In this document: in pieces, positions 10,701 to 21,500 of the stretch
Position numbering within the stretch: the stretch's first letter is position 1
Layout: every line of letters starts with the position of its first letter
The notes under the pieces: model-generated
What the model saw: the letters and a program-made list of their open reading frames with translations, nothing else
Told to the model about the DNA's origin: nothing
Databases searched by the model: none
Assembly (NCBI GenBank): GCA_030765055.1
Contig: CM060958.1
Span: 5,405,849 to 5,469,848, forward strand
DNA length: 64,000 nucleotides
DNA from: Mantis religiosa
Taxonomy: Eukaryota; Arthropoda; Insecta; Mantodea; Mantidae
Direction: 5' to 3'
Translations under genes and position numbers: made by a program

Positions 10701-12550
10701 CAACAGTTCAATGAAGGGAGAACATCGCGTGACAACAAACCAAGACACTTAAGTGAGCTACGTGGTGATGGTACAATGGATGTGTGTAACGTACGTTCCT
10801 GGGTGTGACAGTTCAATGAAGACAGAACATCGTGTGACAACAAACCAAGATAGTTAAGTGAGGTATGTGGTGATGGTACCATGGATGTGTCTAATGTACG
10901 TTCCTGGGTGCAACAGTTCAATGAAGGGAGAACATCGTGTGACAACAAACCAAGACAGTTAAGTGAGGCATATGGTGATGGTACCATGGATGTGTCTAAT
11001 GTACGTTCCTGAGTGTAACAGTTCAATGAAGACAGAACATCGTGTGACAACAAACCAAGACAGTTAAGTGAGGCATGTGGTGATGGTACCATGGATGTGT
11101 CTAATGTACGTTCCTGGGTACAACAATTCAATGAAGGGAGAACATCGTGTGACAACAAACCAAGACAGTTAAGTGAGCTATGTGGTGATGGTACAATGGG
11201 TGTGTCTAACGTACGTTCCTGGGTGTGACAGTTCAATGAAGACAGAACATCGTGTGACAACAAACCAAGACAGTTAAGTGAGGCATATGGTGATGGTACC
11301 ATGGATGTGTCTAATGTACGTTCCTGGGTGCAACAGTTCAATGAAGGGAGAACATTGCGTGACAACAAACCAAGACACTTAAGTGAGCTACGTGGTGATG
11401 GTACAATGGATGTGTCTAACGTACGTTCCTGGGTGTGACAGTTCAATGAAGACAGAACATCGTGTGACAACAAACCAAGACAGTTAAGTGAGGCATATGG
11501 TGATGGTACCATGGATGTGTCTAATGTACGTTCCTGGGTGCAACAGTTCAATGAAGGGAGAACATCGCGTGACAACAAACCAAGACAGTTAAGTGAGCTA
11601 TGTGGTGATGGTACAATGGATGTGTCTAACGTACGTTCCTGGGTGTGACAGTTCAATGAAGACAGAACATCGTGTGACAACAAACCAAGGCAGTTAAGTG
11701 AGACATGTGGTGATGGTACCATGGACGTGTCTAATGTACGTTCCTGGGTGTGACAGTTCAATGAAGACAGACCATCGTGTGACAACAAACCAAGGCAGTT
11801 AAGTGAGGCATATGGTGATGGTACCATGGATGTGTCTAATGTACGTTCCTGGGTGTGACAGTTCAATGAAGACAGACCATCGTGTGACAACAAACCAAGG
11901 CAGTTAAGTGAGGCATATGGTGATGGTACCATGGATGTGTCTAATGTACGTTCCTGGGTGTGACAGTTCAATGAAGACAGACCAACGTGTGACAACAAAC
12001 CAAGACAGTTAAGTGAGCTATGTGGTGATGGTACCATGGATGTGTCTAATGTACGTTCCTGGGTGCCACAGCTCAATGAAGACAGACTATCGTATGACAA
12101 CAAACCAAGGCAGTTAAGTGAGGCATATGGTGATGGTACCATGGATGTGTCTTATGTACGTTCCTGGGTGCCACAGCACAATGAAGACAGACCATCGTGT
12201 GACAACAAACCTAGGCAGTTGAGTGAGGCATGTGGTGATGGTACCATTGGATGTGTCTAATGTGTGTTCCTGGGTGCAACAGTTCAAGGAAGGGAGAACA
12301 TCATGTGACAGCAAACCAAGACAGTTAAGTGAGGCATGTAGTGATGGTACCATGGATGTGTCTAATGTACGTTCCTGGGTGCGACAGTTCAATGAAGGCA
12401 GAACATTGTATGACAACAAACCAAGATAGTCACGGCCTCGCTCCAGTCAGTCTGAGGACATGATCCAGCGAGTAGAGAACGTTGTTTTGTAGGATCGCCG
12501 ATTGAGCATTTTCAGATCTTCATGCAAGATCCCACGGAAATGCCAATTTT
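7729..12550 (+). pseudogene. Mariner transposase copy A, expanded by a 105-bp internal tandem array
   Basis: The ATG at 7729 starts MATFSLQEQRLIIRFLHFRG, the standard mariner/SETMAR-type N-terminus. A one-base shift leads into IEIHRQLSAACGDG and then VSNVRSWVPQL, the first helix-turn-helix. At about 7813 the tandem array begins and continues to about 12427. Beyond it the normal sequence resumes: a decayed SGRPR linker (SRPRSSQSEDMIQRVENVV), then DRRLSISDLHAR, the second DNA-binding part. The catalytic domain is absent. By 12551 the sequence has passed into a LINE 3' end. Most units carry a TGA stop after SWV, so the plus strand cannot encode a long protein. The mariner origin is a direct reading of the flanks. 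The array is an internal expansion of codons from the first helix-turn-helix and its linker. Confidence 0.9.
7813..12427 (+). repeat. Tandem array A: about 44 units of 105 bp from mariner copy A
   Basis: Each unit encodes 35 residues in plus sense, QLSEACGDGTMDVSNVRSWV then QQFNEGRTSCDNKPR. Diagnostic variants are the stop version (GGGTGTGACAG) against the open versions (GGGTGCAACAG, GGGTGCCACAG), and GAAGGGAG against GAAGACAG. The first unit has an 8-bp deletion (GTGATGGATG) and a unit near 12246 a 1-bp insertion (ACCATTGG). Otherwise the 105-bp phase holds. Blocks of 17 units recur: 8124-8393 and 9909-10178 encode the same 89 residues 1,785 bp apart (17 x 105), and similar five-unit spacings (525 bp) occur. 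The minus strand is open for 1,459 codons (7763-12142) only because 105 is divisible by three; that frame is antisense to the transposase. Confidence 0.95.
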
Positions 12551-12697
12551 GGAGGCGATGTCTGCAATTCTCTTGGTTACAATAAACTTCCAAATTCATT
12601 TAAACAAGCCGCATCATTAAAACACTTTAAGAATAAGGTTAAGAATTTTTTGCATGCACACTGTTTTTGTACGGTTAATGAATTTTTAGAACTATAA
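12551..12697 (+). pseudogene. LINE ORF2 C-terminal fragment (CR1/Jockey-like)
   Basis: Forty-eight codons and a TAA stop reading YNKLPNSFKQAASLKHFKN and NFLHAHCFCTVNEFLEL. This is the familiar end of CR1/Jockey-type reverse-transcriptase ORFs (a YNxLP motif, then FKKxLKxFL and a short F-x-EFL ending). Everything upstream of it has been replaced by mariner copy A, so this is a 5'-truncated retrocopy or a fusion at an old breakpoint. The following AT-rich DNA is probably its 3' untranslated region. Confidence 0.7.
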
Positions 12698-13096
12698 CCA
12701 TGTAAATGAGCACTGGGAGCATAGTACATTCACAAACCTGTAATATTTATATTATGACATTTCTTGTAGTAAATTAGTCTATACAAATACCACATGTAAC
12801 CATAGAAAAGCTACTTACTGTGTATATTGTATGTAATCAATTTGACTTTATGTATATACTGTATTTATACATTTTGACGTGTCTCATAGCATGCATATGT
12901 TGCCAAAGACGAACTAAAATTCTCATTGTAACATACGATTGTTGTAAACTGGTTAGCTAATTAACCTCGAAATTGATCAAAACGAAATATGGCGGACATG
13001 ATAAAGCTTAGCGTATTAGTCACTAGATGTCAGTGTATGGCTCATTTCAAATTTCAAAGTTGTCATCTGTTTTTACGGAGTTAAACGAAACTTACC
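12698..13096. other. Probable LINE 3' untranslated region and unassigned DNA
   Basis: AT-rich DNA continuing from the LINE stop codon, with no coding similarity. Its end as a LINE 3' tail could not be placed because no clear simple-repeat tail is visible. Confidence 0.4.
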
Positions 13097-13336
13097 GGGT
13101 GCGCCTCGTAACGTAGATGGTAGCGTGTCTGCCTCGCGTTCAAGAGATCCCGAGTTGGAATCTCGGTGAGGGTGTTACCTGGGTAAGGTTTTTCCAGGGT
13201 TTCCCTTATGCTTAAAGACGAATGTCGAGTAGCTCTAAGCTCCAAGGACCCTGGACTCATTTGAGCATCATTTCACCCATTTCATTCACCTTCCGTTATG
13301 ACTTAACGTTGGAGGACGTTAAAAGAAAAAAAAAAC
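13097..13336 (+). mobile_element. tRNA-derived SINE, full length, plus orientation
   Basis: The head GGGTGCGCCTCGTAACGTAG and the next bases, ATGGTAGCGTGTCTGCC, resemble a tRNA A-box region. The B-box region reads GAGTTGGAATCTCGG (one change from GAGTTCGAATCTC). The body ends ACGTTGGAGGACGTTAAAAG with an A-rich tail. The flanks AACTTACC and AACTACC may be a decayed target-site duplication. This is the only copy in the window on the plus strand, so it is the clearest for reading the family consensus. Confidence 0.9.
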
Positions 13337-14009
13337 TACCGAATGAGGACTTGAAACCCGATCGCTCTTCTTATCGCGCGCATATAGTATTCTCAATTTT
13401 AGAAGTACTTGAGTATATCTTCATTTAAAAGTAGATATGAAGCGCATGACAAAATTTCTGAGCTAATAGGTACCGTGGTCGTAAAAAATATGAGACAGTG
13501 AGCAGGCAATCAGCAGGTACAGGAATTTTTAAGCAGTGGCTTCAAGATACGTACACAGAAATCATACGTGGAAGCAAGAGCACTGATCAAGATTTACTAA
13601 CATGCACATAAAACGGTTTGGTTAGTGCTGTCTGCAAACACTAACAAACTGTAAGAGGGATGGGACCGATTTGTAACGTGCTACGTCATAACCTAAAGTA
13701 CAGTATTAACTCATTTCATTTCGTCCTGGTGTCATATGCCTGGTCATAATATTCCAGAAACTCTAAAACCTTCTATTTCTCATGTAATGATAACCTATAA
13801 GTATTACTGAACACCAATATTACTTATTAATCGAAGTTTTGTTAAATCCAAAATGGAGTTATTTAATAACTTTGTTTCAAGGAGTAAATATCCTTGGATT
13901 TTAGAATCAGATTCTAATCTGCATTCAAAACATTGTGAGTTAGGATAACGTGCCAATCCATTATTACGTAATATTTTCTTATTTCATAATTATAATAACT
14001 TTTCTTCAG
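13337..14009. other. Unassigned AT-rich DNA
   Basis: No coding, RNA or mobile-element similarity was recognised in these roughly 670 bp. The rest of mariner copy B, which should follow the SINE at its left, is not present here. Confidence 0.5.
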
Positions 14010-14204
14010 TTTTTTTTTTTCTTTTCATGTTACGTCTTCCAACGTCAAGTCATATCGGATTATGAATGTAATAGGTGACATGATGCTCGAATAAACCCAG
14101 GTTCCGTAGAGCTTAGAGTTACCCGACATTTATCTTTCAGGATAAAGGAAAACTCCGGAAAAACCTTACTTAGGTAACTCACCCTGACCGAGATTTGAAC
14201 TTGG
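14010..14204 (-). mobile_element. SINE, truncated in its tRNA-like head
   Basis: It matches the family body from the T tract (14010-14030) to just past the B-box-like GAGATTTGAACTTGG, then stops, so the A-box part is missing. It abuts the mariner copy B fragment at 14205 and may have inserted there with loss of the rest of that gene. Confidence 0.85.
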
Positions 14205-14411
14205 TGCAATCCACTGCTTTGTCTGTGATTTACTTTCTGGAGTGTAGTGATTAAGCTAAGTTTCGTCCATGGTAATAAGCCATCTCAAAACTTCAGTGTA
14301 ATTTTTCGTAAGAGCTCCAAATCCTGAAACAGTTTTTCTTTGCAAGTTTTGATTAGGTTTAAAAAACTGCGGCACCTATTTTGCACAGATCTTGTAAAAA
14401 CCCAATAAAAT
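14205..14411 (-). pseudogene. Mariner transposase copy B, middle part with first catalytic Asp
   Basis: Read from 14411 on the minus strand, one continuous frame gives ILLGFYKICAK, VPQFFKPNQNLQRKTV, then GFGALTKNYTEVLRWLITMD, ET and LNHYTPESKSQTKQWIA. This matches mariner transposase from the end of the second helix-turn-helix (the K-x-CAKWVPxLL motif) to the first catalytic Asp (TMDETW) and the HYTPESK segment. Both interruptions are TAG in place of the Trp codon TGG, in AKWVP and DETW. It lies on the same strand as, and downstream of, the mariner fragment at 17644-17760, and resumes within a few residues of where that one stops. I infer that both belong to one copy split by the Penelope-like DNA between them. 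Confidence 0.8.
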
Positions 14412-14460
14412 AAGACCTGAAGCTTTCCTGGTGACGAATACGCTCGCTTTCTCGCTTTCA

Positions 14461-17290
14461 GGTTTCTCTTTCCTAGATTTGGTGATCGAGGCTGCTGATT
14501 CTGCTGGATAGATTGCGGGTAAACGGGATGCGGGATGTTGCGGTAGGCCTATCTGACGCTTGCTGTATAACAGGTTTCCCTTTCCTAGCTCTGGTGATCG
14601 AGGCTGTTGTTTCTGCCGGATAGATTGCCGGTAAACGGAATGTAGGCTGTAGCGGTAGACTTATCTGACGCTTGCTGTATTACAGGTTTCCCTTTCCTTG
14701 ACTTGGTGATCGAGGCTGCTGATTCTACCGGATAGATTGCCGGTAAACGGGATGCAGGCTGTAGCTGTAGGCTTATCTGACGCTTGCTGTATTACAAGTT
14801 TCCCTTTCCTAGCTCTGGTGATCGAGGCTGCTGATTCTGCCGGATAGTTGCCGGTAAACGGGATGTAGGCTGTAGCGATAGGCTTATCTGACGCTTGCTG
14901 TATTACAGGTTTCCCTTTCCTAGCTTTGGTGATCGAGGCTGCTGATTCTGCCGGATAGATTGCCGGTAAACGGGATGCAGGCTGTAGCGGTAGGCTTATC
15001 TGACGCTTGCTGTATTACAGGTTTCCCTTTCCTAGCTTTGGTGATCGAGGCTGATGATTCTGCCGGATAGATTGCCGGTAAAAGGGATGCAGGCCGTAGC
15101 AGTAGGCTTATCTGACGCTTGCTGTATTACAGGTTTCCCTTTCCTAGCTTTGGTGATCGAGGCTGCTGATTCTGCCGGATAGATTGCCAGTAAACGGGAT
15201 GCAGGCTGTAGCGGTAGGCTTATCTGACGCTTGCTGTATTACAGGTTTCCCTTTCCTAGCTTTGGTGATCGAGGCTGATGATTCTGCCGGATAGATTGCC
15301 GGTAAATGGGACGCAGGCTGTAGCGGTAGGCTTATCTGACGCTTGCTGTATTACAGGTTTCCCTTTCCTAGCTTTGGTGATCGAGGCTGCTGATTCTGCC
15401 GGATAGATTGCCAGTAAACGGGATGCAGGCTGTAGCGGTAGGCTTATCTGACGCTTGCTGTATTACAGGTTTCCCTTTCCTAGCTTTGGTGATCGAGGCT
15501 GCTGATTCTGCCGGATAGATTGCCGGTAAACGGGATGTAGGCTGTAGCGGTAGGCTTATCTGACGCTTGCTGTATTACAGGTTTCCCTTTCCTAGCTTTG
15601 GTGATGGAGGCTGCTGATTCTGCCGGATAGATTGCCGGTAAACGGGATGTAGGCTGTAGCGGTAGGCTTATCTGACGCTTGCTGTATTACAGGTTTCCCT
15701 TTCCTAGCTTTGGTGATGGAGGCTGCTGATTCTGCCGGATAGATTGCCGGTAAACGGGATGTAGGCTGTAGCGGTAGGCTTATCTGACGCTTGCTGTAAT
15801 ACAATTTTCCCTTTCCTAGCTCTGGTGATCGAGGCTGCTGATTCTGCCGGATAGATTGCCGGTAAACGGGATGCAGGCTGTAGCGGTAGGCTTATCTGAC
15901 GCTTGCTGTATTACAGGTTTCCCTTTCCTAGCTCTGGTGATCGAGGCTGCTGATTCTGCCGGATAGATTGCCGGTAAACGGGATGCAGGCTGTAGCGGTA
16001 GGCTTATCTGACGCTTGCTGTATTACAGGTTTCCCTTTCCTAGCTTTGGTGATCGAGGTTGCTGATTCTGCCGGATAGATTGCCGGTAAACGGGATGTAG
16101 GCTGTAGCGGTAGGCTTATCTGACGCTTGCTGTATTACAGGTTTCCCTTTCCTAGCTTTGGTGATCGAGGCTACTGATTCTGCCGGATAGATTGCTGGTA
16201 AACGGGATGCAGGCTGTAGCGGTAGGCTTATCTGACGCTTGCTGTATTACAGGTTTCCCTTTCCTAGCTCTGGTGATCGAGGCTGCTGATTCTGCCGGAT
16301 AGATTGCCGGTAAACGGGATGTAGGCTGTAGCGGTAGGCTTATCTGACGCTTGCTGTATTACAGGTTTCCCTTTCCTAGCTTTGGTGATCGAGGCTGGTG
16401 ATTCTGCCGGATAGATTGCCGGTAAACGGGATGCATGCTGTAGCGGTAGGCTTATCTGACGCTTGCTGTATTACAGGTTTCCCTTTCCTAGCTTTGGTGA
16501 TCGAGGCTGGTGATTCTGCCGGATAGATTGCCGGTAAACGGGATGTAGGCTGTAGTGGTAGACTTATCTGACGCTTGCTGTATTACAGGTTTCCCTTTCC
16601 TAGCTTTGGTGATCGAGGCTGGTGATTCTGCCGGATAGATTGCCAGTAAACGGGATGTAGGCTGTAGCGGTAGGCTTATCTGACGCTTGCTGTATTACAG
16701 GCTTCCCTTTCATAGCTTTGGTGATCGAGGCTGCTGATTCTGCCGGATAGATTGCCGGTAAACGGGATGTAGGCTGTAGTGGTAGGCTTATCTGACGCTT
16801 GCTGTATTACAGGTTTCCCTTTCCTAGCTTTGGTGATCGAGGCTGCTGATTCTGCCGGATAGATTGCCGGTAAAAGGGATGTAGGCTGTAGCGGTAGGCT
16901 TATCTGACGCTTGCTGTATTACAGGTTTCCCTTTCCTAGCTTTGGTGATCGAGGCTGGTGATTCTGCCGGATAGATTGCCGGTAAAAGGGATGTAGGCTG
17001 CAGCGGTAGGCTTATCTGACGCTTACTGTATTACAGGTTTCCCTTTCCTAGCTTTGGTGATCGAGGCTACTGATTCTGCCGGATAGATTGCCGGTAAACG
17101 GGATGTAGGCTGTAGCGGTAGGCTTATCTGACGCTTGTTGTATTACAGGTTTTCCTTTCCTAGCTTTGGTGATCGAGGCTGGTGATTCTGCCGCATAGAT
17201 TACCGGTAAACGGGACGCTGGCTGTAGCGGTAGGCTTATCTGACGCTTGCTGTATTACAGGTTTCCCTTTCCTAGCTTTGGTGATCGAGG
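14461..17290 (-). repeat. Tandem array C: 25 units of 112 bp from a Penelope-like RT
   Basis: Between the first GGTGATCGAGG at 14481 and the last at 17280 lie 25 units with a net change of one base (a deletion at about 14847, GGATAGTTGCC). In minus sense a unit encodes ASITKARKGKPVIQQASDKP and TATAYIPFTGNLSGRIS. The latter matches the Penelope-type segment usually seen as FLPYVxGxSxRIxRxL. Since 112 is not a multiple of three, the frame shifts in each unit and no long protein is possible. Variants such as GCTGCTGATT, GCTGGTGATT and GCTGATGATT, and CGGGATGCAGG against CGGGATGTAGG, are scattered through the array. Confidence 0.95.
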
Positions 17291-17356
17291 CTTTAACGTC
17301 ATATTCGGAGTAGCCGTTTTGACGGAAAGTGAGTCTCAGGTGCTGTAATTCCTGTT

Positions 17357-17590
17357 TTAAGTGGCTGGATCAGAGATAGCAAAAGCTCTCTGGGCCAGTG
17401 TATTGAGAAATCCCAGTCGTTGAGACTTATGATGGAAACTATGAGTGTTCAGATAGAGATCGGTGTGTGTAGGCTTGTGATACATAGCATGCCCCAGTGT
17501 ACCGTTAGTGTTTCTTGAAACAAGTATGTCCAGGAATGGAAGAGTTCCATCCTTCTCCACTTCCATGGTAAACTGTTCATGGTGTTCACC
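17357..17590 (-). pseudogene. Penelope-like reverse transcriptase fragment
   Basis: An open minus-strand stretch reads FTMEVEKDGTLPFLDILVSR, then LGHAMYHKPTHTDLYLNTH and a HHKSQRLGFLNTLAQRAFAI segment. The combination of LPFLDxLV, a Y-x-KPTHTD-x-YL motif and a following basic-hydrophobic TLxxRA segment is diagnostic for Penelope-like RTs, past the catalytic palm. The catalytic YxDD part is upstream and missing. Downstream the protein continues in another frame into the segment that was amplified. Confidence 0.85.
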
Positions 17591-17643
17591 TGGCTGGCTG
17601 CTCTAGAAGAAAGTGAGCGATTACCTAAAATGTTATCTGCACA

Positions 17644-17760
17644 TTATTTTGATGTGTTTACAGCCTCTGCTATCTCAAACAACGTTAATCTACGGTCTTC
17701 CAGTACTAAACAATGAATTTTTTCAATGATCTCTGGAGTTATGACTTCCACAGGACGTCC
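17644..17760 (-). pseudogene. Mariner transposase copy B, linker and second helix-turn-helix start
   Basis: Directly downstream of the last 81-bp unit the minus frame reads SGRPVEVITPEIIEKIHCLV, LEDRRLTLFEIAEAVNTSK and then TAA. This is the normal mariner sequence after the first helix-turn-helix: the GRP linker, a helix and the start of the second helix-turn-helix, where NxSK would continue into ERV-x-HIL. The stop marks the junction with Penelope-like DNA. It is the only single-copy DNA-binding-domain sequence of this mariner and proves the origin of the array. Confidence 0.9.
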
Positions 17761-18508
17761 AGAGCGAGGCTCATCACTAGTACTCGTACGTCCCATTTTA
17801 AACTCTACAACCAACCTTTTAATTATTGTATATGAAGGGACAGAGCGAGGCTCATCACTAGTACTCGTACGTCCCATTTTAAACTCTACAACCAACCTTT
17901 TAATTATTGTATATGAAGGGACAGAGCGAGGCTCATCACTAGTACTCGTACGTCCCATTTTAAACTCTACAACCAACCTTTTAATCATTGTATATGAAGG
18001 GACAGAGCGAGGCTCATCACTAGTACTCGTACGTCCCATTTTAAACTCTACAACCAACCTTTTAATTATTGTATATGAAGGGACAGAGCGAGGCTCATCA
18101 CTAGTACTCGTACGTCCCATTTTAAACTTTACAACCAACCTTTTAATTATTGTATATGAAGGGACAGAGCGAGGCTCATCACAAGTGCTCGTACGTCCCA
18201 TTTTAAACTCTACAACCAACCTTTTAATCATTGTATATGAAGGTACAGAGGGAGGCTCATCACTAGTGCTCGTACGTCCCATTTTAAACTCTACAACCAA
18301 CCTTTTAATCATTGTACATGAAGGTACAGAGGGAGGCTCATCACTAGTGCTCGTACGTCCCATTTTAAACTCTACAACCAACCTTTTAATTATTGTATAT
18401 GAAGGGACAGAGTGAGGCTCATCACTAGTACTCGTACGTCCCATATTAAACTCTACAACCAACCTTTTAATTATTGTATATGAAGGGACAGAGCGAGGCT
18501 CATCACAA

Positions 18509-21500
18509 GTGCTCGTACGTCCCATTTTAAACTCTACAACCAACCTTTTAATTATTGTATATGAAGGGACAGAGCGAGGCTCATCACTAGTACTCGTACG
18601 TCCCATTTTAAACTCTACAACCAACCTTTTAATTATTGTATATGAAGGGACAGAGCGAGGCTCATCACAAGTGCTCGTACGTCCCATTTTAAACTCTACA
18701 ACCAACCTTTTAATTATTGTATATGAAGGGACAGAGCGAGGCTCATCACAAGTGCTCGTACGTCCCATTTTAGACTCTACAACCAACCTTTTAATTATTG
18801 TATATGAAGGGACAGAGCGAGGCTCACCACTAGTACTCGTACGTCACATTTTAAACTCTACAACCAACCTTTTAATTATTGTATATGAAGGGACAGAGTG
18901 AGGCTCACCACTAGTACTCGTACGTCACATTTTAAACTCTACAACCAACCTTTTAATTATTGTATATGAAGGGACAGAGCGAGGCTCATCACTAGTACTC
19001 GTACGTCACATTTTAAACTCTACAACCAACCTTTTAATTATTGTATATGAAGGGACAGAGCGAGGCTCATCACTAGTACTCGTACGTCCCATTTTAAACT
19101 CTACAACCAACCTTTTAATTATTGTATATGAAGGGACAGAGCGAGGCTCATCACTAGTGCTCGTACGTCCCATTTTAAACTCTACAACCAACCTTTTAAT
19201 TATTGTATATGAAGGGACAGAGCGAGGCTCATCACAAGTGCTCGTACGTCCCATTTTAAACTCTACAACCAACCTTTTAATTATTGTATATGAAGGGACA
19301 GAGCGAGGCTCATCACTAGTGCTCGTACGTCCCATTTTAAACTCTACAACCAACCTTTTAATTATTGTACATGAAGGTACAGAGCGAGGCTCATCACTAG
19401 TGCTCGTACGTCCCATTTTAAACTATACAACCAACCTTTTAATTATTGTACATGAAGGTACAGAGCGAGGCTCATCACTAGTGCTCGTACGTCCCATTTT
19501 AAACTCTACAACCAACCTTTTAATTATTGTACATGAACGTACAGAGCGAGGCTCATCACTAGTACTCGTACGTCCCATTTTAAACTCTACAACCAACCTT
19601 TTAATTATTGTATATGAAGGGACAGAGCGAGGCTCATCACTAGTACTCGTACGTCCCATTTTAAACTCTACAACCAACCTTTTAATTATTGTACATGAAG
19701 GTACAGAGCGAGGCTCATCACTAGTGCTCGTACGTCCCATTTTAAACTCTACAACCAACCTTTTAATTATTGTACATGAAGGTACAGAGCGAGGCTCATC
19801 ACTAGCACTCGTACGTCCCATTTTAAACTCTACAACCAACCTTTTAATTATTGTATATGAAGGGACAGAGCGAGGCTCATCACTAGTACTCGTACGTCCC
19901 ATTTCAAACTCCACAACCAACCTTTTAATTATTGTATATGAAGGGACAGAGCGAGGCTCATCACTAGTACTCGTACGTCCCATTTCAAACTCTACAACCA
20001 ACCTTTTAATTATTGTATATGAAGGGACAGAGCGAGGCTCATCACTAGTACTCGTACGTCCCATTTTAAACTCTACAACCAACCTTTTAATAATTGTATA
20101 TGAAGGGACAGAGCGAGGCTCATCACTAGTACTCGTACGTCCCATTTTAAACTCTACAACCAACCTTTTAATTATTGTATATGAAGGGACAGAGCGAGGC
20201 TCATCACTAGTACTCGTACGTCCCATTTCAAACTCCACAACCAACCTTTTAATTATTGTATATGAAGGGACAGAGCGAGGCTCATCACTAGTGCTCGTAC
20301 GTCCCATTTCAAACTCTACAACCAACCTTTTAATTATTGTATATGAAGGGACAGAGCGAGGCTCATCACTAGTACTCGTACGTCCCATTTTAAACTCCAC
20401 AACCAACCTTTTAATTATTGTATATGAAGGGACAGAGCGAGGCTCATCACTAGTACTCGTACGTCCCATTTTAAACTCTACAACCAACCTTTTAATTATT
20501 GTATATGAAGGGACTGAGCGAGGCTCATCACTAGTGCTCGTACGTCCCATTTTAAACTCTACAACCAACATTTTAATTATTGTATATGAAGGGACAGAGC
20601 GAGGCTCATCACTAGTACTGGTACGTCACATTTTAAACTCTACAACCAACCTTTTAATTATTGTATATGAAGGGACAGAGCGAGGCTCATCACTAGTGCT
20701 CGTACGTCCCATTTTAAACTCTACAACCAACCTTTTAATCATTGTATATGAAGGTACAGAGGGAGGCTCATCACTAGTGCTCGTACGTCCCATTTTAAAC
20801 TCTACATCCAACCTTTTAATCATTGTACATGAAGGTACAGAGGGAGGCTCATCACTAGTGCTCGTACGTCCCATTTTAAACTCTACAACCAACCTTTTAA
20901 TTATTGTATATGAAGGGACAGAGTGAGGCTCATCACTAGTACTCGTACGTCCCATATTAAACTCTACAACCAACCTTTTAATTATTGTATATGAAGGGAC
21001 AGAGCGAGGCTCATCACAAGTGCTCGTACGTCCCATTTTAAACTCTACAACCAACCTTTTAATTATTGTATATGAAGGGACAGAGCGAGGCTCATCACTA
21101 GTACTCGTTCGTCCCATTTTAAACTCTACAACCAACCTTTTAATTATTGTATATGAAGGGACAGAGCGAGGCTCATCACAAGTGCTCGTACGTCCCATTT
21201 TAAACTCTACAACCAACCTTTTAATTATTGTATATGAAGGGACAGAGCGAGGCTCATCACAAGTGCTCGTACGTCCCATTTTAAACTCTACAACCAACCT
21301 TTTAATTATTGTATATGAAGGGACAGAGCGAGGCTCACCACTAGTACTCGTACGTCACATTTTAAACTCTACAACCAACCTTTTAATTATTGTATATGAA
21401 GGGACAGAGTGAGGCTCACCACTAGTACTCGTACGTCACATTTTAAACTCTACAACCAACCTTTTAATTATTGTATATGAAGGGACAGAGCGAGGCTCAT

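Larger units (their letters stand above)
14412..17643 (-). mobile_element. Penelope-like RT fragment with internal array, inside mariner copy B
   Basis: The DNA between the two mariner B fragments is of Penelope type, minus strand. From about 17590 it reads EHHEQFTMEVEKDGTLPFLD and continues to AISD near 17370, then (after a frame change) LKQELQHLRLTFRQNGYSEY and DVKASITKARKGKPV. The 112-bp array begins there and runs to about 14481. The left end reads KSRKEKPESEKASVFVTR before the mariner frame resumes near 14411. No target-site duplication was recognised at either junction. There is no GIY-YIG domain in this copy, and its family differs from the Penelope copy at 1009-1932. Confidence 0.75.

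Noticed and set aside
7763..12142. 1,459-codon minus-strand open frame as a repetitive protein gene
   Set aside because: It is antisense to mariner codons, has period 35 residues fixed by the 105-bp unit, and lacks any non-repeat protein sequence of its own apart from chance edge codons.
13097..13170. A functional tRNA gene
   Set aside because: It has A- and B-box-like parts, but the cloverleaf is not intact and it continues into a SINE body with a poly(A) tail.
13222..13428. 68-codon plus-strand frame as a small protein
   Set aside because: It lies in the SINE body and its poly(A) tail; the same peptide pattern recurs with the SINE copies.
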